63,201 nt of DNA from a virus: the IMG/VR virus record IMGVR_UViG_3300022562_002172, positions 1 through 63,201 of that record. The stretch is one strand, 5' to 3'. The stretch's first letter is position 1; the number at the start of each line of letters is the position of its first letter. Positions 54,101 through 61,950 of this stretch are shown here, piece by piece. A program made the position numbers and the translations under genes. The notes under the pieces were generated by a model. The model had not been told where the DNA came from. It saw only the letters and a list, made by a program, of their open reading frames with translations, and ran no database searches.

Positions 54101-54356
54101 TGTGCACCTCCCATGCCGGGAAGTCCGGGTGTTCATACACCGCGAGTAACACGTCCGCGAGGACCTCGTCCGCGTCCGCCTTTATAGGCACCGGGCTTCC
54201 CCTGAAGGTGTTGAAGACCCACCTCCTCAGTTCGGCGACGACGCTCTGGCCAGGCCTGGGCCGGATCCACACCTCATACCCGAGAAACTGGACCATAATC
54301 GTGTCGCAGTCGAACTTGACGGTGACGTCCGTCTTCAGTCTCACATGGTCGGTCAT
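54093..54356 (-). CDS. Small hypothetical protein
   Basis: An 87-residue protein, beta-rich N-terminus (VTVKFDCDTIMVQFLGYEVW) and helical C-terminus. Overlaps both neighbours (ATGA-type). Not recognised. Confidence 0.65.
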   Translation of the reverse strand: MTDHVRLKTDVTVKFDCDTIMVQFLGYEVWIRPRPGQSVVAELRRWVFNTFRGSPVPIKADADEVLADVLLAVYEHPDFPAWEVHNA

Positions 54357-54730
54357 GTGTCGAACGGGAAAAGGTCGGGGAACTCGGACCTGACGGCGGC
54401 GCACAGCCTGTCGCAGCTGTCGACGTCGAGACTACCGATGTGGGCCTCGTGGGCCTCGACTCCGAGGATCGCCGCCATCCAGGCGTAGGCCTGGGTCCTG
54501 CTCATCAAGCCGTGGCGCCACAGCCTGTCGAACGCGTCGTGCGCCATCGTTCGCGCCCGGCGCGTGGGTGCGTCCGCCGGGGATCCCATCGGGCTCCCGT
54601 CCGGGTGCGCCCCGTGCGACGTTTTGCATCCTGGGCCGGTGCAGTGCCAGTTCACGCCCCACCTGCTCCCCATCAGGCGCATGGAGCTCCCGCAGTCCGG
54701 GCAAGTAAGGTCAGCTCTTCCTTGCGGCAT
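54353..54730 (-). CDS. Zinc-finger protein (DUF3268-like)
   Basis: A 125-residue protein: LTCPDCGSSMRLMGSRWGVN, WHCTGPGCKTSHGAHPDGSP, then RRARTMAHDAFDRLW and AYAWMAAILG. Cys pairs plus the MGSPAD...R..AH..FD.LW region match the DUF3268-type zinc-finger family of phages and plasmids. ATG lies inside the receiver gene. Confidence 0.75.
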   Translation of the reverse strand: MPQGRADLTCPDCGSSMRLMGSRWGVNWHCTGPGCKTSHGAHPDGSPMGSPADAPTRRARTMAHDAFDRLWRHGLMSRTQAYAWMAAILGVEAHEAHIGSLDVDSCDRLCAAVRSEFPDLFPFDT

Positions 54731-55082
54731 AGAGGGCCCTTCGGAGGGCGGTCGGGTCCACGGGCTTCCGGAGGAAGCCGACCTTCCCAAGCAAGGCCTT
54801 CGCCCGGCCCCGGGGCTCGCCGCCCGTCATGAGGACGATGGTCTTCGCTCTGTCTGGATCCTTGGCGAGTACGGCCTCATAGAGCTCGTCCCCGCGCATC
54901 CCCGGCATGTCCACGTCGCTCAGCACGGAGTCGAAGGATCCGCTGAGGACCATTGGTAGGGCCTCCGCCCCATCGGACGCGAAGGAGACGTCGAACTCCC
55001 TGCTTAGGAGGCGTCCCACGGCCCTGCGCATGAGCTCATCGTCTTCCACAACAAGGACCCTGTGCCTAGTCGGTTGCATCAT
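54711..55082 (-). CDS. Response-regulator receiver domain (CheY-like)
   Basis: A 123-residue stand-alone receiver. VLVVEDDELMRR (acidic pair), VLSDVDMPGMRGDELY (phospho-acceptor Asp about residue 54), VLMTGGEPRG (Thr), FLRKPVD (Lys). All key residues are present and no output domain follows. It could intercept a host histidine kinase or act as a phosphate sink. ATG overlaps the dam stop. Confidence 0.92.
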   Translation of the reverse strand: MMQPTRHRVLVVEDDELMRRAVGRLLSREFDVSFASDGAEALPMVLSGSFDSVLSDVDMPGMRGDELYEAVLAKDPDRAKTIVLMTGGEPRGRAKALLGKVGFLRKPVDPTALRRALYAARKS

Positions 55083-55926
55083 CCCAGGACGGCTCCTTCG
55101 GACCGGCGAACACGATCATCTCCTTGACCGACTTTCTGTAATCCGCCGGACCTCCGACGGATCGGGTGCCGGTAAGCCAGTCGAAGTCGAATTTCCCGTA
55201 CAGACCGACGGCCTCTTTGGCCGACGAGTTCGAGAGCACCGCACGCACGCCCTTCTTCGAGAGCGAACCGAAGAGTTTAGCTAGCCTCTCATGATCTTCG
55301 AGGCTGAAGCCGGAAGCCGTGTACCTGTCGAAGCTCGAGGTGCTGGACAGCGGGATGTACGGCGGGTCGAAGTAGACAGCGTCGCCCGGAAGCGCGCCGT
55401 CCAGCATCCCCTCGAAGTCCCCCTCGTGAAGCTCAACGGACTTCAAGAGCTCAGATACCGCCCTCAGGTTCTCGGCGTCGCAGATGACCGGGTCCTTGTA
55501 CTGGCCGAACGGCGCGTTGAACCTTCCCTCCGCGTTGACCCGGTACAGCCCGTTGAAGCATGTCCTGTTCAGGTAGATGAAGCGCGCGGCCCTCTTGACG
55601 GGATCCATCTCCCCCGGGTCCTCCCCGCGGATCCGGAGGTATACGCTCTTTTCGTATGCGTATCGCTTCTTCCTGAGCTCGGTCACGAGCTCGGTGACGG
55701 AAGACTGGACAACGCGCCAGGCGTTCATGAGCTCCGGGTTGTTGTCTCCGATCACGGCGCGTCCGAACCTGCCTGCTTTCGCCATCTCGATGAAGACGGC
55801 ACCCCCACCCACCATTGGCTCGTAGTAGGTATCGCACCGGTCCGGAAGCCTTCCGAGGACGTGCACTGCCATGCGGCCCTTTCCTCCGAGCCACTTGACG
55901 AACGGGTACGGGGGCTTCTTCGACAT
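55066..55926 (-). CDS. dam: Dam-type DNA adenine-N6 methyltransferase
   Basis: A 286-residue protein in the order of D12-class enzymes: FVKWLGGKGRM, TYYEPMVGGGAVFIEM (SAM site), NRTCFNGLYRVNAEGRFNAP, and DAVYFDPPYIPLS (catalytic DPPY). It likely modifies phage DNA against restriction or for regulation; target sequence unknown. TATTGT (55932-55937) is five bases before ATG 55926. Confidence 0.95.
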   Translation of the reverse strand: MSKKPPYPFVKWLGGKGRMAVHVLGRLPDRCDTYYEPMVGGGAVFIEMAKAGRFGRAVIGDNNPELMNAWRVVQSSVTELVTELRKKRYAYEKSVYLRIRGEDPGEMDPVKRAARFIYLNRTCFNGLYRVNAEGRFNAPFGQYKDPVICDAENLRAVSELLKSVELHEGDFEGMLDGALPGDAVYFDPPYIPLSSTSSFDRYTASGFSLEDHERLAKLFGSLSKKGVRAVLSNSSAKEAVGLYGKFDFDWLTGTRSVGGPADYRKSVKEMIVFAGPKEPSWDDATD

Positions 55927-55931
55927 GTGCG

Positions 55932-55937
55932 ACAATA
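55932..55937 (-). promoter_or_regulatory. TANNNT promoter box (TATTGT), leaderless
   Basis: TATTGT in CTGTATTGT, five bases, ATG 55926. Confidence 0.55.
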
Positions 55938-55945
55938 CAGCCGCC

Positions 55946-56173
55946 TCAGCTGCACATGACGTCGTAGACGGCGAACTCCTCTTCCGTCATGAAACAAGCT
56001 CCGCTATCAGAGTACACCCTCCTCTTACCCTCGATCTCAACGTACCCGTGCCTCACCATCCCGCGTCGGCCGTGAGCCGACACGCCATCAACGATGTCGA
56101 GCCCCTTCCACACGGTGACTTCGTCCCCCTCCCTGAATCTGTCAAGCGGAAACTTGGACGGATCCGGCCTCAC
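55946..56173 (-). CDS. Small hypothetical protein ending DVMCS
   Basis: A 75-residue beta-rich protein (FREGDEVTVWKGLDIVDGVS, GYVEIEGKRRVYSDSG) ending YDVMCS, close to the recurrent VMES C-terminus. GTG overlaps the upstream TGA. Confidence 0.62.
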   Translation of the reverse strand: MRPDPSKFPLDRFREGDEVTVWKGLDIVDGVSAHGRRGMVRHGYVEIEGKRRVYSDSGACFMTEEEFAVYDVMCS

Positions 56174-56910
56174 TCTTCCATGATACGCTTCACGAGCATC
56201 ACATTGCATTTCCTCAAGCCGTGGTCACGCCGGCGTTTCCCGTGCCGATTCCTATACTCGACGACGGAAAAACACCGCGGGCAGACTTCCTTAGGAGGAG
56301 ACGTTTCCTTCTTAGGGATGGGCTCGTCGAAGTAACCCATTCTCCTCCCATACTCGACGTACACGGCTCCGTCTTCGAGCAGCTCGAATCCGCGCCCGTC
56401 AAAGATCACGGTCCTCCGCGATCTTTCGAGTTGTCGGATTCGGCGTTGGATCTCCTTCTTCGGGACGCGCACGAACTTTCCTCTGGCGTCACGCTTCCAA
56501 CTACTGACCTCATACTCGTTGATCGATGTAACCCACTTCTTTCCGTCCCACTCAACCTGTCCTTGGTCTGTTTGGTACCGGATCGGGCTCCCATCCTCCG
56601 CGAGCTTTGGGAGGTCCATGGGGCCTCTAACAAAACCATCCTTTGCCAGGGTTAGAAGGGCCACTGCCGCGCCCCACGCCTCGATTCCGAGCCTCATAGC
56701 CACACGGCTCGGGATTAGATAATCTGGCTTCCCAGGAACCCCGAGGATCCCGAGACTCTTCCTGCGGCCAGGACGGAACGGAATGTGATACAGAGCTTGG
56801 AGCACGACAGCTCTGTGGGCGGCCGCTGGGTCCGGGGCCCTGCGAGCCTTCGCGCTCGCACGCTTCCGTCCGCGCGGATCCGCGGGCTCGTGCTCTTCCC
56901 AGTCCTCCAT
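56170..56910 (-). CDS. Hypothetical protein with C-terminal zinc finger, ending RIMEE
   Basis: A 246-residue protein: basic N-terminus (RGRKRASAKARRAPDP), middle with IPSRVAMRLGIEAWGAAVAL, and a C-terminal zinc-finger-like CPRCFSVVEYRNRHGKRRRD, HGLRKC, ending VKRIMEE, a variant of the recurring motif. GATGTAATCC lies 20 bases before the ATG. Confidence 0.66.
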   Translation of the reverse strand: MEDWEEHEPADPRGRKRASAKARRAPDPAAAHRAVVLQALYHIPFRPGRRKSLGILGVPGKPDYLIPSRVAMRLGIEAWGAAVALLTLAKDGFVRGPMDLPKLAEDGSPIRYQTDQGQVEWDGKKWVTSINEYEVSSWKRDARGKFVRVPKKEIQRRIRQLERSRRTVIFDGRGFELLEDGAVYVEYGRRMGYFDEPIPKKETSPPKEVCPRCFSVVEYRNRHGKRRRDHGLRKCNVMLVKRIMEE

Positions 56911-56937
56911 TTGGCGTCCCTGGCAGGATTACATCGG

Positions 56938-57012
56938 CACCCCAGGCAGGATTCGAACCTGCGACAGACCCGGTTTAGGAAACCGGCGCGCTATCCTCTG
57001 CGCCACTGGGGT
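56938..57012 (-). tRNA. tRNA-Arg (anticodon CCU)
   Basis: A 75-nt cloverleaf: acceptor ACCCCAG/CTGGGGT with G73, D-stem GCGC/GCGC, anticodon stem CCGGT/ACCGG around TTCCTAA, T-arm GCAGG-TTCGAAT-CCTGC. No CCA. Reads AGG. Its first 38 bases are also the end of the HNH gene, whose TAA stop is bases 36-38. Confidence 0.93.
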
Positions 57013-57370
57013 TCAAACCTAGACGCACCGCCGTCCTAAGACGATGGCATGTCGCGCATACCAAATCACATTTCGCTATCTCTTCCTGAACTTTTTTGAG
57101 AGGGGAGTTTCTCACCATGATCGACAAGTCTTTCAGTTTCTCACCGCGTACGTGATCATAGTCCATGGCGAACCAGTGGAATGACCTTCCACAATCCGTG
57201 CATGGTTCGGATTTCGCTTTACGGATGAAATCCTGATTCTCCGCTTGGTATCTGGCGTTATTCGCCTTCACCCTCCGGTGTTGCGAGGCTCTGTTTTTCT
57301 TGTACCACTCCCTGTTGTACCGCCTTTGACACTCTTTGCATCCCCGAATCTTCCCACATTCGCAGGCCAT
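56975..57370 (-). CDS. HNH endonuclease inserted beside tRNA-Arg
   Basis: A 131-residue protein. N-terminal cysteines (CECGKIRGCKECQ), a basic linker, then CTDCGRSFHWFAMDYDHVRG (catalytic DH) and KCDLVCATCHRLRT. The ATG 57370 lies beside an 11-bp hairpin and a tRNA-Arg 5' half; the C-terminus reads through 38 bases of the full tRNA-Arg and stops in its anticodon loop. Strongly resembles a homing nuclease that targets this tRNA. Confidence 0.88.
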   Translation of the reverse strand: MACECGKIRGCKECQRRYNREWYKKNRASQHRRVKANNARYQAENQDFIRKAKSEPCTDCGRSFHWFAMDYDHVRGEKLKDLSIMVRNSPLKKVQEEIAKCDLVCATCHRLRTAVRLGLNPSGAEDSAPVS

Positions 57371-57395
57371 TCCTAACTCTACTTGAGAGTTAGGA
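57371..57395. repeat. Hairpin between tRNA half and HNH start
   Basis: Arms TCCTAACTCT and AGAGTTAGGA around a five-base loop, extendable by one pair. The left (5') arm of the RNA includes the anticodon-loop end of the tRNA half (CCTAA). Confidence 0.6.
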
Positions 57396-57427
57396 AACCG
57401 ATGCGCTATCCGCTGCGCCACAGGGAC
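57390..57427 (-). pseudogene. 5' half of a tRNA-Arg (CCU) gene
   Basis: GTCCCTG-TG-GCGC-AGCGGATA-GCGC-A-TCGGT-TTCCTAA copies the acceptor 5' strand, D-arm, anticodon 5' stem and loop of tRNA-Arg, and then the sequence departs at base 38, the same base where the HNH reading frame stops in the complete tRNA 400 bases on. The 3' half is missing. Confidence 0.75.
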
Positions 57428-57478
57428 ATTCGTCTTATCAGCCCTCCCGATATTACGCCCGGCACATGCAGACCTGCG

Positions 57479-57484
57479 TAGCGT
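57479..57484 (+). promoter_or_regulatory. TANNNT promoter box (TAGCGT), leaderless
   Basis: TAGCGT, six bases, ATG 57491. Confidence 0.5.
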
Positions 57485-57490
57485 GTCCGA

Positions 57491-58114
57491 ATGCCGAAAG
57501 GAACTAGGGAAGTGTTCAAGGTCCGGCTTTTGCTCGACCGTCAGCAGAGGGCGATCTGGAGTCAGCTCGAGGTCCAGGCTGCGTCCGTGGACGGAATAGT
57601 CCGCGAGCGAATGGGGCAACAGGCGACCGCCGGCATCGATCTGCACAGGGATTTCTTCATGAAGTCGATCGTGGAACGCTGTGAGAAAGCCGCTCCGGAC
57701 CTGGATAGGCCGGCAGTGGAGAATCTCGTGGATCAATACAGGACGGCGTTCCTGTTCAGACAAAGATCGGGGGCAGATATGAACCGAAAGAGGAAGACCA
57801 TCCCTGAGGTCCTGGTTCGGAAGGAAGATGTTGCCTTCTCCGTCACCGGGCACATCGTTCGAATCCCACATCTCGGGGCCGTCCGCTACCGGCCAAACAA
57901 GTTTATAGTCGTGCCACCGGACGCTGGAGAGGTGTCGGCCGAAAAAGTGTGGCTCAATCAGAATATCCACAGGATGTTCCTTTTTCGCCAGACGGCAGAC
58001 CATCTCCTAATCATCGACTGCTCCGATCAGGAGGAGGTGGAGAGGCGGCGTACCTTCAAGAAGGAAAAGAAGCTCCGCCGGTCCGAGGCGGCGAAGAAGT
58101 GGCTCTCCGACTGA
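57491..58114 (+). CDS. Protein with weak TnpB N-terminal resemblance
   Basis: A 207-residue basic protein. The opening FKVRLLLDRQQRAIWSQLEV and the later VTGHIVRIPHLGAVRYRPNK recall the N-terminal helix and the wedge/beta part of IS605 TnpB proteins. No RuvC residues or zinc ribbon follow; the end is Lys/Arg-rich (FKKEKKLRRSEAAKKWL). It could be a truncated TnpB relative, or the match may be chance. Confidence 0.55.
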   Translation: MPKGTREVFKVRLLLDRQQRAIWSQLEVQAASVDGIVRERMGQQATAGIDLHRDFFMKSIVERCEKAAPDLDRPAVENLVDQYRTAFLFRQRSGADMNRKRKTIPEVLVRKEDVAFSVTGHIVRIPHLGAVRYRPNKFIVVPPDAGEVSAEKVWLNQNIHRMFLFRQTADHLLIIDCSDQEEVERRRTFKKEKKLRRSEAAKKWLSD

Positions 58115-58162
58115 CGAGCTAGGCCCTTTTTACGGCGTCCCCGCGTGCTTTTGGCTCTCTCC

Positions 58163-58582
58163 ATGCAGCCGAAGGAGGTCCTGGACGCCGGGTCGAAGGC
58201 GGCAGACACGCTAACCCAGAGCGTCCTCGGGGCCCTCGTCGTGATCCTCGTCATCACGACGGGAGTCGGCCTGTGGTTGGCGTGGAGAGCGAAGCAAGGG
58301 GAGCTGAACACGGTCCGCGACCTGCTCGAGGCGAACGCAGAGGAGAAGGTGGCTGCCAAGGACTTCGCCCTCGAGCAGATGAAAGCCTACCAGGGACTGG
58401 CCGAGGTCGTGGAGGACCACAGCAGAAAGCTCGAGCGTCTCGGGGACGACCTCGGAAGGGCCGTCAGGGACGGGGACGGGGCCTCCTCGGCGGCGCTCAA
58501 GGAGCTCGGGAAGAGGATAGACTCCCTCGCCGGAGCGGTGCCTGGGGTGGACACGAAGAAGTATTACGAGGGTAGGGACTGA
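58163..58582 (+). CDS. Single-span membrane protein with coiled coil
   Basis: A 139-residue protein: membrane span LGALVVILVITTGVGLWLAW near residues 20-42, then a long helical cytoplasmic or periplasmic tail (AEEKVAAKDFALEQMKAYQG). GTG 58145 is a possible earlier start. First of three adjoining plus-strand genes of similar style. Confidence 0.65.
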   Translation: MQPKEVLDAGSKAADTLTQSVLGALVVILVITTGVGLWLAWRAKQGELNTVRDLLEANAEEKVAAKDFALEQMKAYQGLAEVVEDHSRKLERLGDDLGRAVRDGDGASSAALKELGKRIDSLAGAVPGVDTKKYYEGRD

Positions 58583-58584
58583 CC

Positions 58585-58833
58585 GTGGGGATCGGGACCT
58601 TCTTCAGGACCATATTCGGCGCCTCCAAGGAAGAGGCCGATCTGAAGCGCCGGGCGGCTGAAGAGGTCAGGAAGACGAAGGACGGGACCTCCTCCATAGA
58701 GGAGGCCAAGATCCGGCTTCAGGAGGCCCAGCGCCGGATCCACAGGCGAGCGGACGAGATAAAGCAGGCCGACGGCCTGGCTGGAGGGACGGATGGCGGA
58801 AGAGAAGGGACCCCAGTCCCAGGAACCGGATGA
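58585..58833 (+). CDS. Small helical protein
   Basis: An 82-residue protein: amphipathic start (GIGTFFRTIFGASKEEADLK), long charged helix (SIEEAKIRLQEAQRRIHRRA), Gly-rich end. GTG start two bases after the previous stop. Overlaps the next gene by 41 bases. Confidence 0.6.
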   Translation: MGIGTFFRTIFGASKEEADLKRRAAEEVRKTKDGTSSIEEAKIRLQEAQRRIHRRADEIKQADGLAGGTDGGREGTPVPGTG

Positions 58834-59524
58834 CCAGTCGAAGCTCAGCGAGACCCTATCGTCAGAGAAGGGCCTCGCCGGGATAGCGAAGGGCCGGGAG
58901 ATGCTTACCGAGGCTACGAGCTCGAAGCCTCCACCCCCGCGCGAGGCAATGGGCTCTGTCAGCGAGGTCGGAGAGGCGACGGAAAAGCTGACCGGGGCCG
59001 TGGACCAGATGGTATCCCCGCTCCTGCTCGCGCTCGGATTGCTTGACTCCGCGGTCAAGTGGCTGAAGCTGCTGACCGCCGGTGTGTGCGTCGCCACGGC
59101 GCTGATCGTCTTCATCGCCGTCCGCATCGAGATGGCCTCCTCCGCGGCCCAGGCCGCCTCGAAAGAGGTCTCCGAGGCGAAGCAGGCGGTGAAGGACGCC
59201 CGGGAAGAGCTGACGAAGGCGAACGGAGAGCTCAAGCAGGTCAGGGACGACCTCCTGACTCTGAAGGCCGAGGCCGCGAAGCAGGCGGTCGACCAGGCCT
59301 CCCAGCCGAAGATCGTCCCCGGGGACAGGCCGGGGGAGGTCGCCATCGTAACGCCGGCGATAGCCCCGAGGGACATCGAGAAGGCGAAGAAGGCGGCGGA
59401 GCAGGCGGTGAAGGCCGGGAAGGAGCCGCCTCCGCTTCCGGAGGCCGGGAAGGCCACGAAGATCCCCGCCCAGCTAAAGCCGGCCGAGGTCGAGGAACTA
59501 AACGACGCCTTCAAGAAGAAGTGA
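58793..59524 (+). CDS. Membrane protein with long coiled coil
   Basis: A 243-residue protein: acidic N-terminus, two close hydrophobic segments (VSPLLLALGLLDSAVKWL; LTAGVCVATALIVFIAV, about 75-110), then an Ala/Lys/Glu coiled coil (SKEVSEAKQAVKDAREELTK) and a Pro-containing end. Layout allows a spanin- or holin-like role but no lipobox is present. Confidence 0.66.
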   Translation: MAEEKGPQSQEPDDQSKLSETLSSEKGLAGIAKGREMLTEATSSKPPPPREAMGSVSEVGEATEKLTGAVDQMVSPLLLALGLLDSAVKWLKLLTAGVCVATALIVFIAVRIEMASSAAQAASKEVSEAKQAVKDAREELTKANGELKQVRDDLLTLKAEAAKQAVDQASQPKIVPGDRPGEVAIVTPAIAPRDIEKAKKAAEQAVKAGKEPPPLPEAGKATKIPAQLKPAEVEELNDAFKKK

Positions 59525-59526
59525 CG

Positions 59527-59706
59527 TCAGCCCTCGTCCTGCTCCTCGTCGCCCCCGCATTCGGGGCATAGGACCTTCTCCCCGAGAGTCCAACCGGCGT
59601 CCCGCAGCATCTGTAGCAGGTCCCCGTACGTCTCGTCTTCTGAGTCGAACGTGATCGCCTGGCCCTGAAGGCATTTATCGCAGCGGACTCTGAAGTGCAG
59701 GCCCAT
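59527..59706 (-). CDS. Zinc-ribbon small protein (59 aa)
   Basis: A 59-residue frame: MGLHFRVRCDKCLQGQAITF, acidic helix, then EKVLCPECGGDEEQDEG. Two CxxC pairs 40 residues apart make a zinc ribbon. Starts seven bases after the AAA+ gene, so co-transcribed with it. Convergent with the gene ending 59524. Confidence 0.7.
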   Translation of the reverse strand: MGLHFRVRCDKCLQGQAITFDSEDETYGDLLQMLRDAGWTLGEKVLCPECGGDEEQDEG

Positions 59707-59713
59707 TCCGCCC

Positions 59714-61939
59714 TCAAAGGATCAGGCCAGAGCTGTCCAGGGAGTCTAGGAGTTCATGGGCCTCCTTGTAGGTGGCCCGTGCGGTCTGGATCTCCCCGTT
59801 GATCCCGACGTTCTTGAGGTGCATGTCCACGGACTTGTCGAGGTCTACCGGCTCGATGTGGACGTGCGGCCCGAGCATGCGCTTGAACTCTTGACGCCGC
59901 GCGGGCGGGAATTCCGAGATGTCGAATTTCGAGTCGGAGTTCAGCCACTTTAGCATCTCCTCCGCGCGCTCCGGCTGGTGTTTGACGAACCACGTCATCT
60001 TCTGACGCCAGATGTGGTCAACCACTTTTCGGATCACGTCGCCGGTCGCCCCATCCAGCCTCTGCGAGGCGTAGGCCCAGTGCCTGTCCTCAAAGCCCTT
60101 CGTCGGCATGAACTCCACGTAGTGCTTGAGTATGCGTCGCCGGTCCTCCTCGCACAGCTCGCCAACGATCAAGACCTTGGAGAACCTCCGGATCATGGTC
60201 ATCGGCATGCGGCCAGGGCTGTTGGTGGCAGCGACTATCGTCAGGTTGGGGTAGTGGACCACGCCGTCCATCAGGATCTGGAACTCCAGGGTCAGGTCGA
60301 CCTCCCCGCTCGTCTTGAGTTCCTGCTTCTTCATGACCGAGTCGGCCTCGTCGAGCAGGATGTATACGTGCTTGCCGGACTCCTTCTGGAGCTTGACAGC
60401 CCCCTCGAAGAGGCGCTTCGGATTCTTCTCCGCCTCCCCGAGCCAACAGGTCAGGAAGTCGGATCCCTGGGCGAAGACGGAGATAGATCCCCGGTCGGCG
60501 CCGATCGCCCGAAGGACCTGCGACTTTCCGCAGCCCTGGGGGCCGATCATGAGAACGTTGGACTTGTCGGCCGTCCGGCTCGGGCTGGTGGCTACGAACA
60601 GGTCGTGCCACTTCGAGCCAAGCTCGATAGACTCGACGTGCTCCTTGATCTCCTGGAAGCCAGACCCCCAGATCTCCTCGATGGAGACCTTAGGGCGCTC
60701 GCCAGGGACGACCGTGAGCTGTCCGTGAGCCTTCTCGTTGAGCTGGTTCTTCACGCCCATGCGGCAGATGTAGAAGGTGTTCTCTCCGAGGTTGTGGCGC
60801 CCGAGCTCCGCTCGGCGCTGCAGGACGTATTGGACGACCTTCAGCGGAGCCTCCGGGTCGTCGGATCGCAGAATCTCAACGATCCCCGCGAGAGTCTCGT
60901 TCACGAACTTGTTCTGGAAGCGCTCCTCGGGGGTCAGGAGGACGGCCCGATCCTTGTACTTGACCAGGCTCGGGTCCATGTCCGCGATGTTCTGGAGCGC
61001 GACCTCGAGCTCGGCCCTCTGCGGGACCCTCGCGTACGGGGGCTCCCAGCGGTTCGCGGCCGCCGCGATGTGCTTCGCGAACACCTTCTCGAGCTTCTCG
61101 CTCCAGCCCCAGACGTCGTAGAGGGCGCCGCACAGGAACTGGATGAAATACCCCTGCTTCCGAGCGAAGCTCCCGAGAGGCTCGTCCGAGAGGGCGCGGG
61201 CGAGGATCTGGGCCTTACGCCTCGTGTAGGCGGACACACTGTCCGGGTTGTCCCCGGCGTCAATCTCCCCGTGCAGATCGATGTTTTCGAAGATCGACAG
61301 GGCCACGTCGGTCAGGATCGGGTCACCGTGGATTTGGAGGCCGTCGATCGAGTGGCGCTTCACGAGGTCCCGGTAGTAACCGTCGAGGACCTTGATTACC
61401 TCGTACGCGTAGTCGAGCGTGTGAGCTTTGACGGCGCTGATACCGAACAGGGCCCCGGCGTACCGCTCGAGGGCCTGTCCGTTGAGGTGCGCAAACTGCT
61501 GCATCTTCTGCACGTCCGCCTCGATGGAGTCCATGCCGTCCGGCGGGAGATACAGGCCCTGTGGATCGAGGACCTTGACCAGCCCGAGGGACGCCCGAAA
61601 GAGGTCCCGGACGAGGGACAAGGCGCGGAAGGAGACACGGAGGAACTGGTTGTCCGACGCCAGATGTGCCGTCTCCAGCTTTTCGTCCTCCAACCCCTCC
61701 GTCGCGTCGTGCTGATTGATGAGCTTCATGGAGCTCCGGATCTCCTGGCTCATCACATTGTTCGCCCGGGCCAGAGGATCCATGTAGGAATCCAGCGTCC
61801 GGCTCCGCTCCTTCACGGACTCGCAGATTCGGGCGAAGGCTGCCTCGTCCTTCTTGATCTGGACGATGCTGACGGACTCCCGGAACATGGCGGGGCCGAA
61901 GGAGACGGTGGACGCGGAAGAGGAGAGATTCCAGTTCAT
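59714..61939 (-). CDS. Large AAA+ ATPase
   Basis: A 741-residue protein. The first 440 residues are a helical, family-unknown domain. The AAA+ core follows: Walker A IGPQGCGKSQVL, Walker B HVYILLDEADSV, sensor I VAATNSP, and GRMPMTMIRRFSK carrying the arginine finger pattern. Substrate threading (FtsH/p97-like) is likely, with no protease domain. The target could be a virion or replication complex. TAACGT (61951-61956) is 11 bases before the ATG. Confidence 0.9.
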   Translation of the reverse strand: MNWNLSSSASTVSFGPAMFRESVSIVQIKKDEAAFARICESVKERSRTLDSYMDPLARANNVMSQEIRSSMKLINQHDATEGLEDEKLETAHLASDNQFLRVSFRALSLVRDLFRASLGLVKVLDPQGLYLPPDGMDSIEADVQKMQQFAHLNGQALERYAGALFGISAVKAHTLDYAYEVIKVLDGYYRDLVKRHSIDGLQIHGDPILTDVALSIFENIDLHGEIDAGDNPDSVSAYTRRKAQILARALSDEPLGSFARKQGYFIQFLCGALYDVWGWSEKLEKVFAKHIAAAANRWEPPYARVPQRAELEVALQNIADMDPSLVKYKDRAVLLTPEERFQNKFVNETLAGIVEILRSDDPEAPLKVVQYVLQRRAELGRHNLGENTFYICRMGVKNQLNEKAHGQLTVVPGERPKVSIEEIWGSGFQEIKEHVESIELGSKWHDLFVATSPSRTADKSNVLMIGPQGCGKSQVLRAIGADRGSISVFAQGSDFLTCWLGEAEKNPKRLFEGAVKLQKESGKHVYILLDEADSVMKKQELKTSGEVDLTLEFQILMDGVVHYPNLTIVAATNSPGRMPMTMIRRFSKVLIVGELCEEDRRRILKHYVEFMPTKGFEDRHWAYASQRLDGATGDVIRKVVDHIWRQKMTWFVKHQPERAEEMLKWLNSDSKFDISEFPPARRQEFKRMLGPHVHIEPVDLDKSVDMHLKNVGINGEIQTARATYKEAHELLDSLDSSGLIL

Positions 61940-61950
61940 GACGGAAGGAC

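Noticed and set aside
58163-59524. Holin/spanin lysis cassette
   Set aside because: Membrane spans and coiled coils fit, but no lipobox, no adjacent endolysin (it is about 10 kb away) and no family match, so the name is not justified.
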